Source: Pelomonas cellulosilytica
GTDB lineage: Bacteria > Pseudomonadota > Gammaproteobacteria > Burkholderiales > Burkholderiaceae_C
Direction of reading: 5' to 3'
Assembly: GCF_021353265.1 (NCBI RefSeq)
Contig: NZ_JAJTWU010000005.1
Coordinates: 62,001-126,000, forward strand
DNA: 64,000 nt
Each line of letters begins with the position of its first letter. Position 1 is the stretch's first letter. The notes beneath the pieces were generated by a model. That model saw nothing but the letters and a program-made list of their open reading frames with translations, was not told the origin of the DNA and did no database searches. Shown piece by piece: positions 47,405 through 56,992 of this stretch. Position numbers and translations under genes: made by a program.

Positions 47405-48130
47405 TCAGCGCGTCACCAGCCCCTGCGGCCCGATCTGGATGCGCTCGATGGCCAGGCCCAGGCCGGCTTCCAGGTTGGCCTTGGCGGCGTTGCGGAAATT
47501 GACCTCCTGGTTCGCGTCAGGCTGGCGAGCCAGCTGTTCACGGTAGACGGCCATGAAGGTACCCACCATGGCCAGCTGCTCGTACATCTGGCGCTTGAGC
47601 GCCGGGCTGCCCTGCGCGAAGGCGGCGTTGCGGGCCAGCAAACCCTGCATCTGCGTGACGAGGGCCTTGAAGTCGGCGTCCGGCACCTGCTGCTGCATGA
47701 AGGCCGCGTAGTTGCCGGCGATGAAGGCGGCCGTGGCCGCGCCGACGTCGTTGGGCGTGAGGCCCAGCTGCGTCTCCAGCTTTTGCCAGAACAGGAAGGA
47801 CTCCTCGAAGGCCTTGGTCATCGCGGCGCGGTGTTGCGCCGGGAAGCGCTGCGCCAGCTCGACGGCCGACTGGTGAACCTGCGCGGGGGCGTTGGCGATG
47901 ACGGGCGCGCCACCGGCCACCAGCGGCGCGGCCGGCGTGGCGCCAAACGCCGGTGCGGCAGCCGGCTTGGGCTGGCCGGACTGGGCCGGCGCGGGGCTGC
48001 TGCCGGCCGGCGTGCCCAGCATGCCGCGCATCTGCTCGGCGAGGCTGAGCGACGGGGCGACCTGGGCCGAGGCGGCGCCGGCGGCGACCACGAGCGCGGC
48101 GATGGCCGCGCGGAAGGCGAATCGGGGCAT
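47405..48130 (-). CDS. Exported protein of unknown function (DUF6683-like)
   Basis: 241 residues from ATG 48130 with signal peptide FRAAIAALVVAAGAASA. An Ala/Pro linker (about 30-75) precedes an all-helical domain: AVELAQRFPAQHRAAMTKAF, EESFLFWQKLETQLGLTPND, AATAAFIAGNYAAFMQQQVP, LKRQMYEQLAMVGTFMAVYR and the tail IERIQIGPQGLVTR. I believe this matches a family of exported helical proteins of unknown function (DUF6683), from memory only. It is last in a three-gene minus-strand run with two large paralogues and is probably their partner. Confidence 0.72.
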   Translation of the reverse strand: MPRFAFRAAIAALVVAAGAASAQVAPSLSLAEQMRGMLGTPAGSSPAPAQSGQPKPAAAPAFGATPAAPLVAGGAPVIANAPAQVHQSAVELAQRFPAQHRAAMTKAFEESFLFWQKLETQLGLTPNDVGAATAAFIAGNYAAFMQQQVPDADFKALVTQMQGLLARNAAFAQGSPALKRQMYEQLAMVGTFMAVYREQLARQPDANQEVNFRNAAKANLEAGLGLAIERIQIGPQGLVTR

Positions 48131-48153
48131 GAACACTCCAGGGGAACGAGACA

Positions 48154-49770
48154 TCATTTGTCGCGGCTGAGGCTGCCGCTGCCGACGTAGACCGTGTCGG
48201 CATCGCCGTGCACGGGAAAGCTGAGCAGGCGCTCCTGATGGCCGTCGTCGAAGTCCAGCGTCAGCACATAGCCGCTCAAGCGGTAGCGCCCGCGGCGGCT
48301 GGCGCCGTCGTCGACCTTGCGCGAGCTGACTGCTCCCGCCGTACCGAGCGGCCCGCCCACGACGCCGCCGCCGGTGCTGCTGCTGCCGCTGCCATCGGCC
48401 TGCGACGAGCCGCTGATCATCGTGCCGTTGAGCGTGGCAGCCATCGAGCCGGACGTGCCCAGGCTGCTGCTGCTGCGCTCGAAGCGGCCGTCACGCGTGA
48501 AGCGCATGCCGTTGCGGAACGACATGCCGCCCAGCACAAGGCTGCCGTGGAAGCTGCCGCGGCTGAAGCTGCCTTCCAGCTTCGTGTCGGCCGGCCAGGG
48601 TTTGACGGCGTAGTGCTTCTCGACCTGCCAGGCGCCGGGGCGGCCGTCGTCGTCCTGCGGCTGCATCTCGTAGCCGTTGCCGGCCGCGCGCCAGCGGCCC
48701 CACTGCTGCGGCTCCAGCTGCCGCGACACGGCGACGTTGAGCTGGTCCGGCGGCATCTCGGTGCGGCGGTAGACGCTGCCGTCGCGCAGCAGGAAGCGCA
48801 CGTCCTCCTCCCACGTCGTGCCGTTGTTGAAGTTGCTCCAGCCGTGGATGACGATGGCGGCCAGGTCTTTGTCGGCCAGGCCCTTGGCGGGCGCGGTGGT
48901 CACGCGTTGCAGCAGCACCTCCTCACGCTCCGGCGGGGCCTGCGGCAGCGGCGAGGGCGTGAGGGCCGACGCATCAGCCACCAGCGCGGCCTCGTTGAGC
49001 GACATCGTCGAGCCGCCGAGCGACGAGGTCTTGCCGCGCAGCACGATCTCGCGCCCCACCCAGGGTTCGGCATCGAAGTCGAGCAGGATGGCGCCGGGCC
49101 GCCGCCGGCCGCCCTCGGCGCGGTGCACCAGCTCGAACTTGTCGCCCGCGCTGCCCCAGCGCTTCACCCAGCCCTTCACGACCACGACCTCGCCCGCGCG
49201 CTGCGACGCCTTGGCCAGCGCCGACACCTGGCTGGGCAGCACCACTGCGCCGCGAGGCTGGCCCGGCACGACGGTCGGCAGGTCGGGCTTTTGTGCCATC
49301 TCCACCGCCACGAGCGCGCGGGCGACGGGGCCCGCCTGCGGGTAGAGCGCCGTGGCGTCCATCGCGGGCGTCTGCAGGTCGCGCGCGAGGCCGGCGCAGA
49401 TCGGCTCGGGGTTGGCCTCGCCCAGCACGCGCTGGCGCATGGGCTCGATGAGCCGGCCCCAGGAGAGCGCATCGCCGCCCTGCCGGCGCTTGCTGGAGTC
49501 GAGCACCGAACGCATGGGCGCCAGTTGGTGGCGCTCGCGCCACGTCACCCAGGCGGCCTGGGCGACGGGGGCGGACGGCGCGCCGATGTCCTCACAGGCG
49601 TCGACCGACGCCTCGGTCATCACGTCCAGGCTGACGGCACCCACGAGCTGCTGCACGGCGGCCCTGTCGGTGGCCAGGCGCTGGGCCTCGGGGCTGGGTG
49701 CGGCCTGGGCCGCCGTGGCCAGCGCCGCCCACAGCAGCGCCGCCTTACTTCTGACGTTGGTAGCTTGCAT
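48154..49770 (-). CDS. Large exported protein, paralogue of its upstream neighbour
   Basis: 538 residues; the start overlaps the upstream paralogue's end by 26 bp. Signal peptide SKAALLWAALATAAQA. Shared with the neighbour: QQLVGAVSLDVMTEASVDAC (Cys conserved), EDIGAPSAPVAQAAWVTWRE, EPWVGREIVLRGKTSSL, DDVRFLLRDG-type motif (EEDVRFLLRDGSVYRRTEMP), a lipocalin-like beta stretch (GGMSFRNGMRFTRDGRFERS), a Ser/Gly run and the end YRLSGYVLTLDFDDGHQERL. Three domains: helical N-terminus, OB-like middle, beta C-terminus. No family recognised. Confidence 0.75.
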   Translation of the reverse strand: MQATNVRSKAALLWAALATAAQAAPSPEAQRLATDRAAVQQLVGAVSLDVMTEASVDACEDIGAPSAPVAQAAWVTWRERHQLAPMRSVLDSSKRRQGGDALSWGRLIEPMRQRVLGEANPEPICAGLARDLQTPAMDATALYPQAGPVARALVAVEMAQKPDLPTVVPGQPRGAVVLPSQVSALAKASQRAGEVVVVKGWVKRWGSAGDKFELVHRAEGGRRRPGAILLDFDAEPWVGREIVLRGKTSSLGGSTMSLNEAALVADASALTPSPLPQAPPEREEVLLQRVTTAPAKGLADKDLAAIVIHGWSNFNNGTTWEEDVRFLLRDGSVYRRTEMPPDQLNVAVSRQLEPQQWGRWRAAGNGYEMQPQDDDGRPGAWQVEKHYAVKPWPADTKLEGSFSRGSFHGSLVLGGMSFRNGMRFTRDGRFERSSSSLGTSGSMAATLNGTMISGSSQADGSGSSSTGGGVVGGPLGTAGAVSSRKVDDGASRRGRYRLSGYVLTLDFDDGHQERLLSFPVHGDADTVYVGSGSLSRDK

Positions 49771-51376
49771 GGCCGATGAAGATGGTCTTGTCGCTGTCGG
49801 GGTAGACGATGAAGCTCAACATCCGCTCCTGGTGGCCGTCGTCGAAGTCCAGCACCAGCGTGTAGCCGCCGAGCTTGTAGCGGCCGCGGTAGCTCGCGCC
49901 GTCGTCGATGCTGCGCTGGCTGGCAGTGCCCACGCCGCCGGCCACGCCGCCCGCGCTGCTGCGGCTGCCCGAGCCGTCGCGCTGCGACGAGGCCGACACC
50001 ACCGCGCCACCGGCCGCTGCCATGCCGCCCGAGCCCGACACGCGACCGAAGCTGCGCTCGAAGCGACCATCTCGCGTGAAACGGTAGCCGCGCCGCGTCG
50101 TCGTGCCGCCCAGCATCAGGCTGCCGCTGAAGTTGGCATTCTCGAAGTAACCCTCCAGCAGGGTGCCGGCCGGCCAGGCGCGCGCGGGAAGGTGCTTGAT
50201 GCGCTCCCAGTCACCGCTGGGCTTGCCATCATCGTCCCAGTCCTGCAGCTCGTAGCCGATGTCGCCTTTGCGCCAGCGGCTCCACTGCCGCGGCTCCAGC
50301 TGGCGCGAGGCCGTGGCGTTGAGTTCGTCCGGCGGCATCACGGCGCGCGCGTAGGCGGTGCCGTCGCGCAGCAGGAAGCGCACGTCGTCGGTCCAGCTGC
50401 TGCCGTTGTTGTAGTCCGCCTCGCCCCAGACCACGACGGCGGCCACGTCCTTGTCCTGCAGGCCCTGGCCGGGCTTGGCCAGCACACGCTGCAGCAGCAC
50501 GCCGGGGCGCTCCAGCCGTGACTGCGCCAGCGTCGAGGGCTTCAGCGCGCCCGCCTCCGTCACGATCGCGACGTCGCTCAGATGCATGGCGCTCCAGTCC
50601 AGCGACGTCGCCACGCCGCGCAGCACCACTTCGCGGCCCACCCAGGGTTCCAGGTTGCCGTCCACGTACACCTTGGTATAGGCCGTGCGACCGCCCTGCT
50701 CGTGGATGAGCCGGAAGCGGTCCGGGTTGCGCGACCAGCGCACCACGCGGCCTTTCACGAAGACGTCGCCCAGGCGCTGACGCGCCTGCTCCACCGAGAG
50801 CGTCTGCCAGCCCCGGCTGTGCTGCGCCGCCAACGCCTCCAGCTGGCTGGGCAGCAGCAGCGTGGCGCCAGCCGGGGCATTGGCAGCGGGGGGCGTTGAC
50901 GGCGGCCAGGCGAGCTCCGCCGCCACCATCGCGGCCGCGCCATCCCGTGCCCGGGGGTAGAGCGCGCCCACGTCCATGCCCGGCGTCTGCCAGTCGCGCA
51001 TCAGCGCGGCGCAGGCCGCCTCGGGCTGGGAGTCCTGCAGCACGCGCTCGCGGATGGGATCGGTGAGCTGCTCCCACGGCGCCAGGCCGGGCCGGTTGTG
51101 CGCCGCGCCGCGCAAGCGTGTGAGCACCTGGCGCAGCGGCGCGATGTCATGCTTCGTGCGCCAGGCCACCCAAGCGGCGCGCATCGCCGGGGCGGAGGGC
51201 GCACCGATGTCGTCACAGGCTTCCACCGAGGCCTCGGACATCATGTCCAGCCCGACCGCGCTGACCAGCTGCTGCACGGCCTGCGGGTCGACCGCCGGGG
51301 CGGCGAGTGCAGCAGTCGCGGAAAGGACGGCGGAAAACCCGGCGAGGCACCAGGCCACGGCCCGCCAGCCCCTCAT
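49745..51376 (-). CDS. Large exported protein, first of a tandem paralogous pair
   Basis: 543 residues from ATG 51376 (51403 is an alternative that would lengthen the signal peptide). Signal peptide RAVAWCLAGFSAVLSATAALA-like. Same architecture as the following gene: QQLVSAVGLDMMSEASVEAC, DDIGAPSAPAMRAAWVAWRT, EPWVGREVVLRGVATSLDWS, TDDVRFLLRDGTAYARAVMP, GGTTTRRGYRFTRDGRFERS, YKLGGYTLVLDFDDGHQERM. The level of similarity suggests an old tandem duplication. It diverges from eutB across about 195 bp. Function unknown; periplasmic or secreted. Confidence 0.75.
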   Translation of the reverse strand: MRGWRAVAWCLAGFSAVLSATAALAAPAVDPQAVQQLVSAVGLDMMSEASVEACDDIGAPSAPAMRAAWVAWRTKHDIAPLRQVLTRLRGAAHNRPGLAPWEQLTDPIRERVLQDSQPEAACAALMRDWQTPGMDVGALYPRARDGAAAMVAAELAWPPSTPPAANAPAGATLLLPSQLEALAAQHSRGWQTLSVEQARQRLGDVFVKGRVVRWSRNPDRFRLIHEQGGRTAYTKVYVDGNLEPWVGREVVLRGVATSLDWSAMHLSDVAIVTEAGALKPSTLAQSRLERPGVLLQRVLAKPGQGLQDKDVAAVVVWGEADYNNGSSWTDDVRFLLRDGTAYARAVMPPDELNATASRQLEPRQWSRWRKGDIGYELQDWDDDGKPSGDWERIKHLPARAWPAGTLLEGYFENANFSGSLMLGGTTTRRGYRFTRDGRFERSFGRVSGSGGMAAAGGAVVSASSQRDGSGSRSSAGGVAGGVGTASQRSIDDGASYRGRYKLGGYTLVLDFDDGHQERMLSFIVYPDSDKTIFIGHASYQRQK

Positions 51377-51570
51377 GAGGGCCGGCCTGCAAGAACACGT
51401 CATGCGTCGAATGAAAAGGAAACGTTGGATCGGGGAGGCGCGATGGTCCGCACGCGGCCCGGGCCGGGCAATCCCACGGTCGGCAGTCCGGTAATCCGCA
51501 CGTCCGCTGGGCCGCGGCCACGTCACGACCTTGTCATGCAGCCGCCGCGGGTTTTGCGCACACTCGCGCC

Positions 51571-52941
51571 ATGGCCTTCACCCACACGCTCGGTGGCGAG
51601 CGCTACACGTTTGGCGACCTGCGCACGCTGCTGGCCCGCGCCAGCCCGCGCCGCTCGGGCGATGAACTGGCCGGCGTGGCGGCGGCGCAAGCCCGGGAGC
51701 GCGTCGCCGCGCAGCTGGCGCTGGCGGACGTGCCGCTGACCACCTTCCTGAACGAGGCCGTCGTGCCCTACGAGGCCGACGAAGTCACGCGCCTCATCGT
51801 CGACACGCACGACGCCGCGGCGTTCGCGCCCATCGCTCATCTGACGGTCGGCGACCTGCGCGATGCACTGCTGGCCGGCACGGTCGAGCCCGCCGACATC
51901 GCGCCGGGCCTCACGCCCGAGATGGCCGCGGCCGTGACCAAGCTGTGCCGCGTGCAGGACCTGCTGCTGATCGCGCAGCGCTGCGAGGTGGTCACGCAGT
52001 TCCGCAGCACGCTGGGCGGGCGCGGGCGCCTCGCTACGCGGCTGCAGCCCAACCACCCGACCGACGACGAGACGGGCATCGCCGCCAGCCTGCTGGACGG
52101 TCTGCTGATGGGTGCCGGCGACGCGGTCATCGGCATCAACCCCGCAACGGACAACCTGCCACAGGTGATGCGGCTGCTGCAGCTGCTCGATGCGGTGATC
52201 GCCCGTCACGAGGTCCCGACGCAGAGCTGCGTGCTGACGCATGTGACGACGACGATCGAGGCCATCCGCCGCGGCGCGCCGGTTGACCTGGTGTTCCAGT
52301 CCATCGCCGGAACCGAGGGCGCCAACATCGGCTTCGGCATCACGCTCGCGCTGCTGCGGGAGGCGCGCGACGCGGCGCTGTCGTTGCGGCGCGGCGGCCG
52401 GCAGGTCATGTACTTCGAGACCGGCCAGGGCAGTGCGCTGTCCAGCGGCACGCACCACGGCTGCGACCAGCAGACGCTGGAATGCCGCGCGTATGGCGTC
52501 GCTCGGCACTTCGACCCGCTGCTGGTCAACAGCGTCGTCGGCTTCATCGGGCCGGAGTACCTGTTCGACGGCAAGCAGATCCTGCGCGCGGGGTTGGAAG
52601 ACCACTGCGCCGGCAAGTTGCTGGGCCTGCCGATGGGCGTGGATGTCTGCTTCACCAACCACGCCGAGGCCGATGTGGACGACCTCGACAGCCTGCTGAC
52701 GCTGCTGTGCACGGCCGGCTGCCACTACATCATGGGCGTGCCCGGCTCGGACGACATCATGCTGGGCTACCAGAGCACCAGCTTCCACGACGCGCTGGCT
52801 ATGCGTCGCCTGCTGGGCCTGCGGCCCGCGCCCGAGTTCGAGGCCTGGCTCCTGCGCGTGGGCATCTTCGACGGCCCGCTGACGCTGGCCGACGGCCTGC
52901 CCGCGCGTTTTGCGGCGCTGCTGGAGGCGCCGTCGCCATGA
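51571..52941 (+). CDS. eutB: Ethanolamine ammonia-lyase large subunit
   Basis: 456 residues. Family stretches: [117 protein letters not shown] and [20 protein letters not shown]. With EutC it splits ethanolamine to acetaldehyde and ammonia using adenosylcobalamin. There are no microcompartment genes here, so this is the short cytoplasmic version typical of Burkholderiales and Pseudomonas. eutC overlaps its stop by 4 bp. Confidence 0.97.
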   Translation: MAFTHTLGGERYTFGDLRTLLARASPRRSGDELAGVAAAQARERVAAQLALADVPLTTFLNEAVVPYEADEVTRLIVDTHDAAAFAPIAHLTVGDLRDALLAGTVEPADIAPGLTPEMAAAVTKLCRVQDLLLIAQRCEVVTQFRSTLGGRGRLATRLQPNHPTDDETGIAASLLDGLLMGAGDAVIGINPATDNLPQVMRLLQLLDAVIARHEVPTQSCVLTHVTTTIEAIRRGAPVDLVFQSIAGTEGANIGFGITLALLREARDAALSLRRGGRQVMYFETGQGSALSSGTHHGCDQQTLECRAYGVARHFDPLLVNSVVGFIGPEYLFDGKQILRAGLEDHCAGKLLGLPMGVDVCFTNHAEADVDDLDSLLTLLCTAGCHYIMGVPGSDDIMLGYQSTSFHDALAMRRLLGLRPAPEFEAWLLRVGIFDGPLTLADGLPARFAALLEAPSP

Positions 52942-53735
52942 AGCCCGCCGTCACCGCCCAGCCCTGGGCTGCGTTGCGGGCGCACACCGCCGCGCGCATC
53001 GGCCTGGGCCGTGCCGGCGCCAGCCTGCCCACCGCCGCCCATCTGGCCTTCCAGCAGGCCCACGCCGAAGCCCGCGACGCGGTGCACACGCCGCTGGACG
53101 TGGACGCGCTGGTGGCCGGCCTGCACACGCTGGGCGAGGCACCGCGGCACGTCCACAGCCGCGCGCCGGATCGCGCCACCTATCTGCAGCGGCCCGACCT
53201 CGGGAGGCGCCTGAGCGAGGCGTCGGCGGCCACGCTGGCGGCGGTGCAGGCGGTGCCCGGCGACCTGGCCTTCGTGCTGGCCGACGGCCTCTCCGCGCTC
53301 GCGCTGCAGCGTCAGGCCCTGCCGCTGTTCACGGCGCTGCGCGAGCGGCTGCTGGCCGAGGGTGGCTGGACGTGGGCGCCGCCCGTCGTCGCGACCCAGG
53401 CCCGCGTCGCGCTGGGCGACGAAGCCGGCGCGCTGCTGAACGCGCGCTGCGTCGTCGTGCTGATCGGCGAGCGGCCCGGCCTGAGCGCGCCAGACAGCCT
53501 GGGCGTTTACTTCAGCTGGGCGCCGCGACTCGGCCTGGTCGATGCGCAGCGCAACTGCATCTCCAACGTCCGCCCCGAAGGTCTCGCTCCGGATGCCGCC
53601 GCCGCCAAGCTGCATGTGCTGTTGCGCGACGCCCGAACGCGGCAACTGAGCGGCGTTGCACTCAAGGACGAGCAGGATGACCGGGCGGCCGCGACGGTGT
53701 CGTCGGGCCTGATGCGGCGGCTGGGCGGCGCGTGA
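52938..53735 (+). CDS. eutC: Ethanolamine ammonia-lyase small subunit
   Basis: 265 residues; ATG 52938 overlaps the eutB stop (ATGA). Landmarks: [59 protein letters not shown] and [20 protein letters not shown], ending with [20 protein letters not shown]. It forms the cobalamin-binding part with EutB. No permease or aldehyde dehydrogenase follows; the AdhP gene 5 kb away could reduce acetaldehyde (speculative). Confidence 0.96.
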   Translation: MKPAVTAQPWAALRAHTAARIGLGRAGASLPTAAHLAFQQAHAEARDAVHTPLDVDALVAGLHTLGEAPRHVHSRAPDRATYLQRPDLGRRLSEASAATLAAVQAVPGDLAFVLADGLSALALQRQALPLFTALRERLLAEGGWTWAPPVVATQARVALGDEAGALLNARCVVVLIGERPGLSAPDSLGVYFSWAPRLGLVDAQRNCISNVRPEGLAPDAAAAKLHVLLRDARTRQLSGVALKDEQDDRAAATVSSGLMRRLGGA

Positions 53736-53804
53736 AGAAAGCCCTTCCGCGGAGGTCGGCCTAACATGCCGCCAGGCGATTGCCTTCCTGAAAAGTACCT
53801 CTCG

Positions 53805-55058
53805 ATGATTTCCCGCTTCTCTCCCTCACAGCTGCTCCCCTTCGCCCTGGCCGGCGCGCTCCTCGTCGCGGTGCCTGCGACGGCCCTTGGCGCGCCGCAT
53901 GCCAAGCCGCACGCCGCCGCCAAAAAGCACAAGGCCGCCGCCGCGCCCACCGAACCCGAGATGACCACCGACGCCAACGGGCGTTCGGTACCGGTGCTCG
54001 CCAACAAGGCCTGGGTGCTGATGGACTTCGACACCGGGCAGATCCTGGCCTCGTCCAACCCCGACGAGCCGCTGCCACCCGCGTCGCTGACCAAGATGAT
54101 GACCAGCTACCTGGTGGAACAGGGGCTCAAGACCGGCAAGCTCAAGCCCACCGAATCCGTCACGATGAGCCTCAGTGCCTGGTGCCGAGGCGGCAAGGAG
54201 GGCGACAGCTGCATGTTCGTGCCGCTCAACGCGCAGGCGTCCGTCATGGACATGCTGCGCGGCGTCGTCATCGCCAGCGGCAACGACGCCTCCAAGGCCC
54301 TGGCCGAGCATGTCGGCGGCTCGGAGGCGGGCTTCGTTGCGATGATGAATGCCGAGGCCAAGAAGCTGGGCATGAGCAAGACCCAGTTCGCGAACGCGGC
54401 CGGTCTGCCCGACCCCAACAACAAGGCCTCGGCCCGCGACCTGGCCGTGCTGGCGGCCGCCATCATCCGCAACAGCGCCGAGTACTACCCGATCTATGCG
54501 GAGCGCGAGTTCACCTACAACGGCATCAAGCAGGGCAACCGCAATGCGCTGCTGTACACCGACCCCACGGTCGACGGCCTCAAGACCGGCCACACGGACG
54601 AAGCCGGCTACTGCCTGACCGCCTCGGCCAAGCGCAACGGCATGCGGTTGATCTCGGTCATCATGAACGCGGACAGCAAGCAGGCCCGGGCAGACCAGAC
54701 CCGCGTGCTGTTCAACTGGGGCTACAGCAACTTCGAGCAGGCCACGCCCGCCCAGGCCGGCGCGGTGCTGACGAACGCCAAGCTCACCTATGGCGTGGCG
54801 CCCACGGTCGCCGCGGGCCTGGCCCAGGCTTGGACGTTGCTGGTGCCCAAGGGCCAGGCCGCCGCCGTTCAGACCTCGATCTCGCTGAATCCCGAACTCA
54901 CGGCACCGATCGCCAAGGGCGCCCAGATCGGCAAGATCGTCGCCACGGCCAATGGCAAGCAGGTTGGTGAGGCTCCGATCGTTGCGCTCGCCGATGTGGA
55001 GCGTGCCGGGTTCTTTGAGCGGCTGCGGCAGCGGGTTGTTGGCTGGTTCTCGAAGTAG
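53805..55058 (+). CDS. dacC: D-alanyl-D-alanine carboxypeptidase (PBP5/6, DacA/DacC type)
   Basis: 417 residues from ATG 53805. Signal peptide LLPFALAGALLVAVPATALG, then a Lys/Ala-rich linker. S11 motifs: Ser94-Leu-Thr-Lys97 (LPPASLTKMM), Ser158-Gly-Asn160 (VVIASGNDASKA) and KTG in VDGLKTGHTDEAGYCLTA. A C-terminal beta domain ends in the amphipathic anchor RAGFFERLRQRVVGWFSK. It removes the terminal D-Ala from peptidoglycan pentapeptides at the outer face of the inner membrane. The dacA/dacC choice is not certain. Confidence 0.93.
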   Translation: MISRFSPSQLLPFALAGALLVAVPATALGAPHAKPHAAAKKHKAAAAPTEPEMTTDANGRSVPVLANKAWVLMDFDTGQILASSNPDEPLPPASLTKMMTSYLVEQGLKTGKLKPTESVTMSLSAWCRGGKEGDSCMFVPLNAQASVMDMLRGVVIASGNDASKALAEHVGGSEAGFVAMMNAEAKKLGMSKTQFANAAGLPDPNNKASARDLAVLAAAIIRNSAEYYPIYAEREFTYNGIKQGNRNALLYTDPTVDGLKTGHTDEAGYCLTASAKRNGMRLISVIMNADSKQARADQTRVLFNWGYSNFEQATPAQAGAVLTNAKLTYGVAPTVAAGLAQAWTLLVPKGQAAAVQTSISLNPELTAPIAKGAQIGKIVATANGKQVGEAPIVALADVERAGFFERLRQRVVGWFSK

Positions 55059-55235
55059 GGCGCTGGCTGCCGGTCAACGCTCGCTCCGCGGAGCTGGGCG
55101 TTGCCGGCGGCCCGACGCCCAGGGCTTTCGCGTCGACGCATTGGCCGAGAGGGCGTCTCCGCAGCGATTGCCCCTCCAACTCGCGCCTTGCTGATTAACG
55201 GATTCGGTCGCACCAGTGAATTGCCGTCGGAAATG

Positions 55236-55595
55236 CTAAGCCTTACCCGACTTGCCTGAGCTCAGCCGTGCAACGTCGGATTGCAGTGAGTCGACGAGCA
55301 GTTCCTGATTCGGTTGAGCCTTCACGAACGTTTGCCTGACGATGTCTTCCATCTTGTCCGGCATCGCGGCAACTGTTTCGTCAAACTGCTGCATCCTTTC
55401 CTCGAATCTGCGCTTTGCCTGCTCTTTCTCGTCTTCCGACGAAGCGGCTTCCAAGTCCTTTTCATGCCACTTTTGAAGTAGCGACCTGAATACGCCAATC
55501 ATCATGCCCGCGCACTGCCTCATGACCTGGGCAAGGATCTCCTGCAGAAATGGCAAGACGACGTGAACGAAGATCAATGTGGCAATCTTCTTCAT
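55236..55595 (-). CDS. Small membrane-associated coiled-coil protein, unknown function
   Basis: 119 residues from ATG 55595. It starts with a hydrophobic helix (KKIATLIFVHVVLPFLQEIL, AQVMRQCAGMMIGVFRSLLQ) and continues with a charged coiled coil (KWHEKDLEAASSEDEKEQAK, RRFEERMQQFDETVAAMP). It starts four bases after the stop of a 51-aa membrane protein. The codon use is less GC-biased than in core genes, suggesting acquisition. No family recognised. Confidence 0.7.
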   Translation of the reverse strand: MKKIATLIFVHVVLPFLQEILAQVMRQCAGMMIGVFRSLLQKWHEKDLEAASSEDEKEQAKRRFEERMQQFDETVAAMPDKMEDIVRQTFVKAQPNQELLVDSLQSDVARLSSGKSGKA

Positions 55596-55599
55596 GTCT

Positions 55600-55755
55600 T
55601 CACGCCTCCCGTTCGGCTGGCTTTTGCAAGTCGGCGCGAGCCTTGCGAGAAATGAAGCGCCCGTAGGCGCCCATGGCGACCGCTGTGACCATCCCACACG
55701 CGAACGTGATGGCAAATGCAGCCAAGTGCTCCAGCGGTGAACTGCTGTTGTTCAT
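55600..55755 (-). CDS. Small membrane protein, 51 aa
   Basis: ATG 55755 is preceded by GAGGGAG nine bases away. It reads MNNSSSPLEHLAAFAITFAC, then GMVTAVAMGAYGRFISRKAR and ends AERE-Ala. One membrane span with a basic cytoplasmic tail. It is followed four bases after its stop by the coiled-coil gene and forms an operon with it. Too short for most gene finders. Confidence 0.65.
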   Translation of the reverse strand: MNNSSSPLEHLAAFAITFACGMVTAVAMGAYGRFISRKARADLQKPAEREA

Positions 55756-56031
55756 TGAAATGCTCCCTCAAGAATGAACCGGTACTCAGGATTCTTGAGG
55801 GCAAGTGGCTCACAGGGTGAGCCAGTCGTTTTGCATCCATGACTTTGTGCCCACTTCGGCAAAGTCCAGCGCACGACCACACTACACCACGGTCTGGCCG
55901 GAGACGGCCGGCACTCTGACGGTTAGCAGAACGGCCCTGTCAAAGGGCCGCTTCCGCCCTGAATCCGGCACGCGCAGCCCGCCAACGCACGAACCGAAGA
56001 GCAGTCAGCCGCACCGCTGGACCTCGTCGCC
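55756..56031. other. Intergenic region, promoter of the small-protein operon
   Basis: About 275 bp; GATTCTTGAGG/CCTCAAGAATG around 55,769-55,800 forms an inverted repeat (CCTCAAGAATnnnnATTCTTGAGG-like), a possible operator of the small operon. No gene seen. Confidence 0.45.
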
Positions 56032-56913
56032 TCACGTCCCCGTCGCCCTCACCCCCAGCCGCGCCTTGTCCCTCCCCGGCGGCGCGCCGAACAGCCGGCT
56101 GTACTCGCGGCTGAACTGCGACGGGCTGTCGTAGCCCACGCTGTAGCCGATGGCGGCCACGTCGCCGGCGTCTGACAGGATCCGCGCCCGGGCCTCCTGC
56201 AGCCGGATCAGCTTCTGGAACTGCAGCGGACTCATCTTCGTCGCGCCGCGGAAGTGGCGGTGGAAGGACGACTCGCTCATGGCCACCATGTCGGCCAGCA
56301 TCGGGATGGAGATGGGTTCGGCGTGGTGGGCGCGGATGAAGCGGATGGCCCGGCCGATCTGCGACAGCCGGCTGTCCGCGAGCCCGATCTGCCGCACCAT
56401 CGCGCCCTGCGAGCCGTGCAGCAGCCGCCACACCAGCTCGCGCTCCACCAGCGGCTGCAGCACGGCGGCGTCGCGCGGCGAGTCCTTCAGCCGCAGCAGG
56501 CGCACGACGGTGTCCAGCAGTTCGTCCGGCGCGTCGCTGACTGCGAAGCCCGAGGGCGTGGGCGGTGCCATGTCGGCCGGGTTCATCTCCAGCAGCAGCG
56601 AGGAGATGGTTGCCGGCCTGAGCCTCATGCCGGCGGCGAGATAGGGCAAGGCCGGGCTCGCCTCGGTGACGCCGCCGGCGATCGGCAAGTCCACACCGAC
56701 GACAAGGAACTGCCCGCCGCGGTACTCGAACACCTCGTCACCGAGCATGGCGCGCTTGGCCCCCTGCGCGACGACGACAAAGGTCGGCTCCAGCACATGG
56801 TGCTGCATCTCGCTGGGGGCTTCAGTCATCACCGCGAACACGCCGTCCTTGCAATCGTGGCCGACGATCGCATGACGCCGGATCAGTGCCTGCAATGCTT
56901 CCAGAGAGTTCAT
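56032..56913 (-). CDS. AraC-family transcriptional regulator (AraC_N plus HTH_18)
   Basis: 293 residues from ATG 56913. N-terminal cupin-like domain: MQHHVLEPTFVVVAQGAKRA, MLGDEVFEYRGGQFLVVGVD, LPIAGGVTEASPALPYLAAG. C-terminal double helix-turn-helix: IPMLADMVAMSESSFHRHFR, GATKMSPLQFQKLIRLQEAR, VGYDSPSQFSREYSRLFGAP. This type usually controls a divergent oxidoreductase gene; here the divergent gene encodes a short-chain dehydrogenase-like protein, and adhP lies just beyond. Confidence 0.94.
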   Translation of the reverse strand: MNSLEALQALIRRHAIVGHDCKDGVFAVMTEAPSEMQHHVLEPTFVVVAQGAKRAMLGDEVFEYRGGQFLVVGVDLPIAGGVTEASPALPYLAAGMRLRPATISSLLLEMNPADMAPPTPSGFAVSDAPDELLDTVVRLLRLKDSPRDAAVLQPLVERELVWRLLHGSQGAMVRQIGLADSRLSQIGRAIRFIRAHHAEPISIPMLADMVAMSESSFHRHFRGATKMSPLQFQKLIRLQEARARILSDAGDVAAIGYSVGYDSPSQFSREYSRLFGAPPGRDKARLGVRATGT

Positions 56914-56945
56914 GGCGGCACCGTAACTGCTGCGCGGTGAGCTCT

Positions 56946-56992
56946 CAAGAGCCGGCATGCGGAAATGAGCGGTTTGTGCAAGAGCTTGGCGG
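56946..56992. promoter_or_regulatory. Direct repeats in the araC-type/SDR divergent promoter
   Basis: CAAGAGC-6-GCGG (56946-56962) and CAAGAGC-3-GCGG (56979-56992), offset by 33 bp (three helical turns), lie 33 bp upstream of the AraC-type start. Paired direct half-sites suit AraC-type dimers. Confidence 0.4.

Noticed and set aside
48208-49779. 523-codon plus-strand frame opposite the exported paralogue
   Set aside because: Shadow frame; the minus-strand gene has a signal peptide and a clear paralogue.
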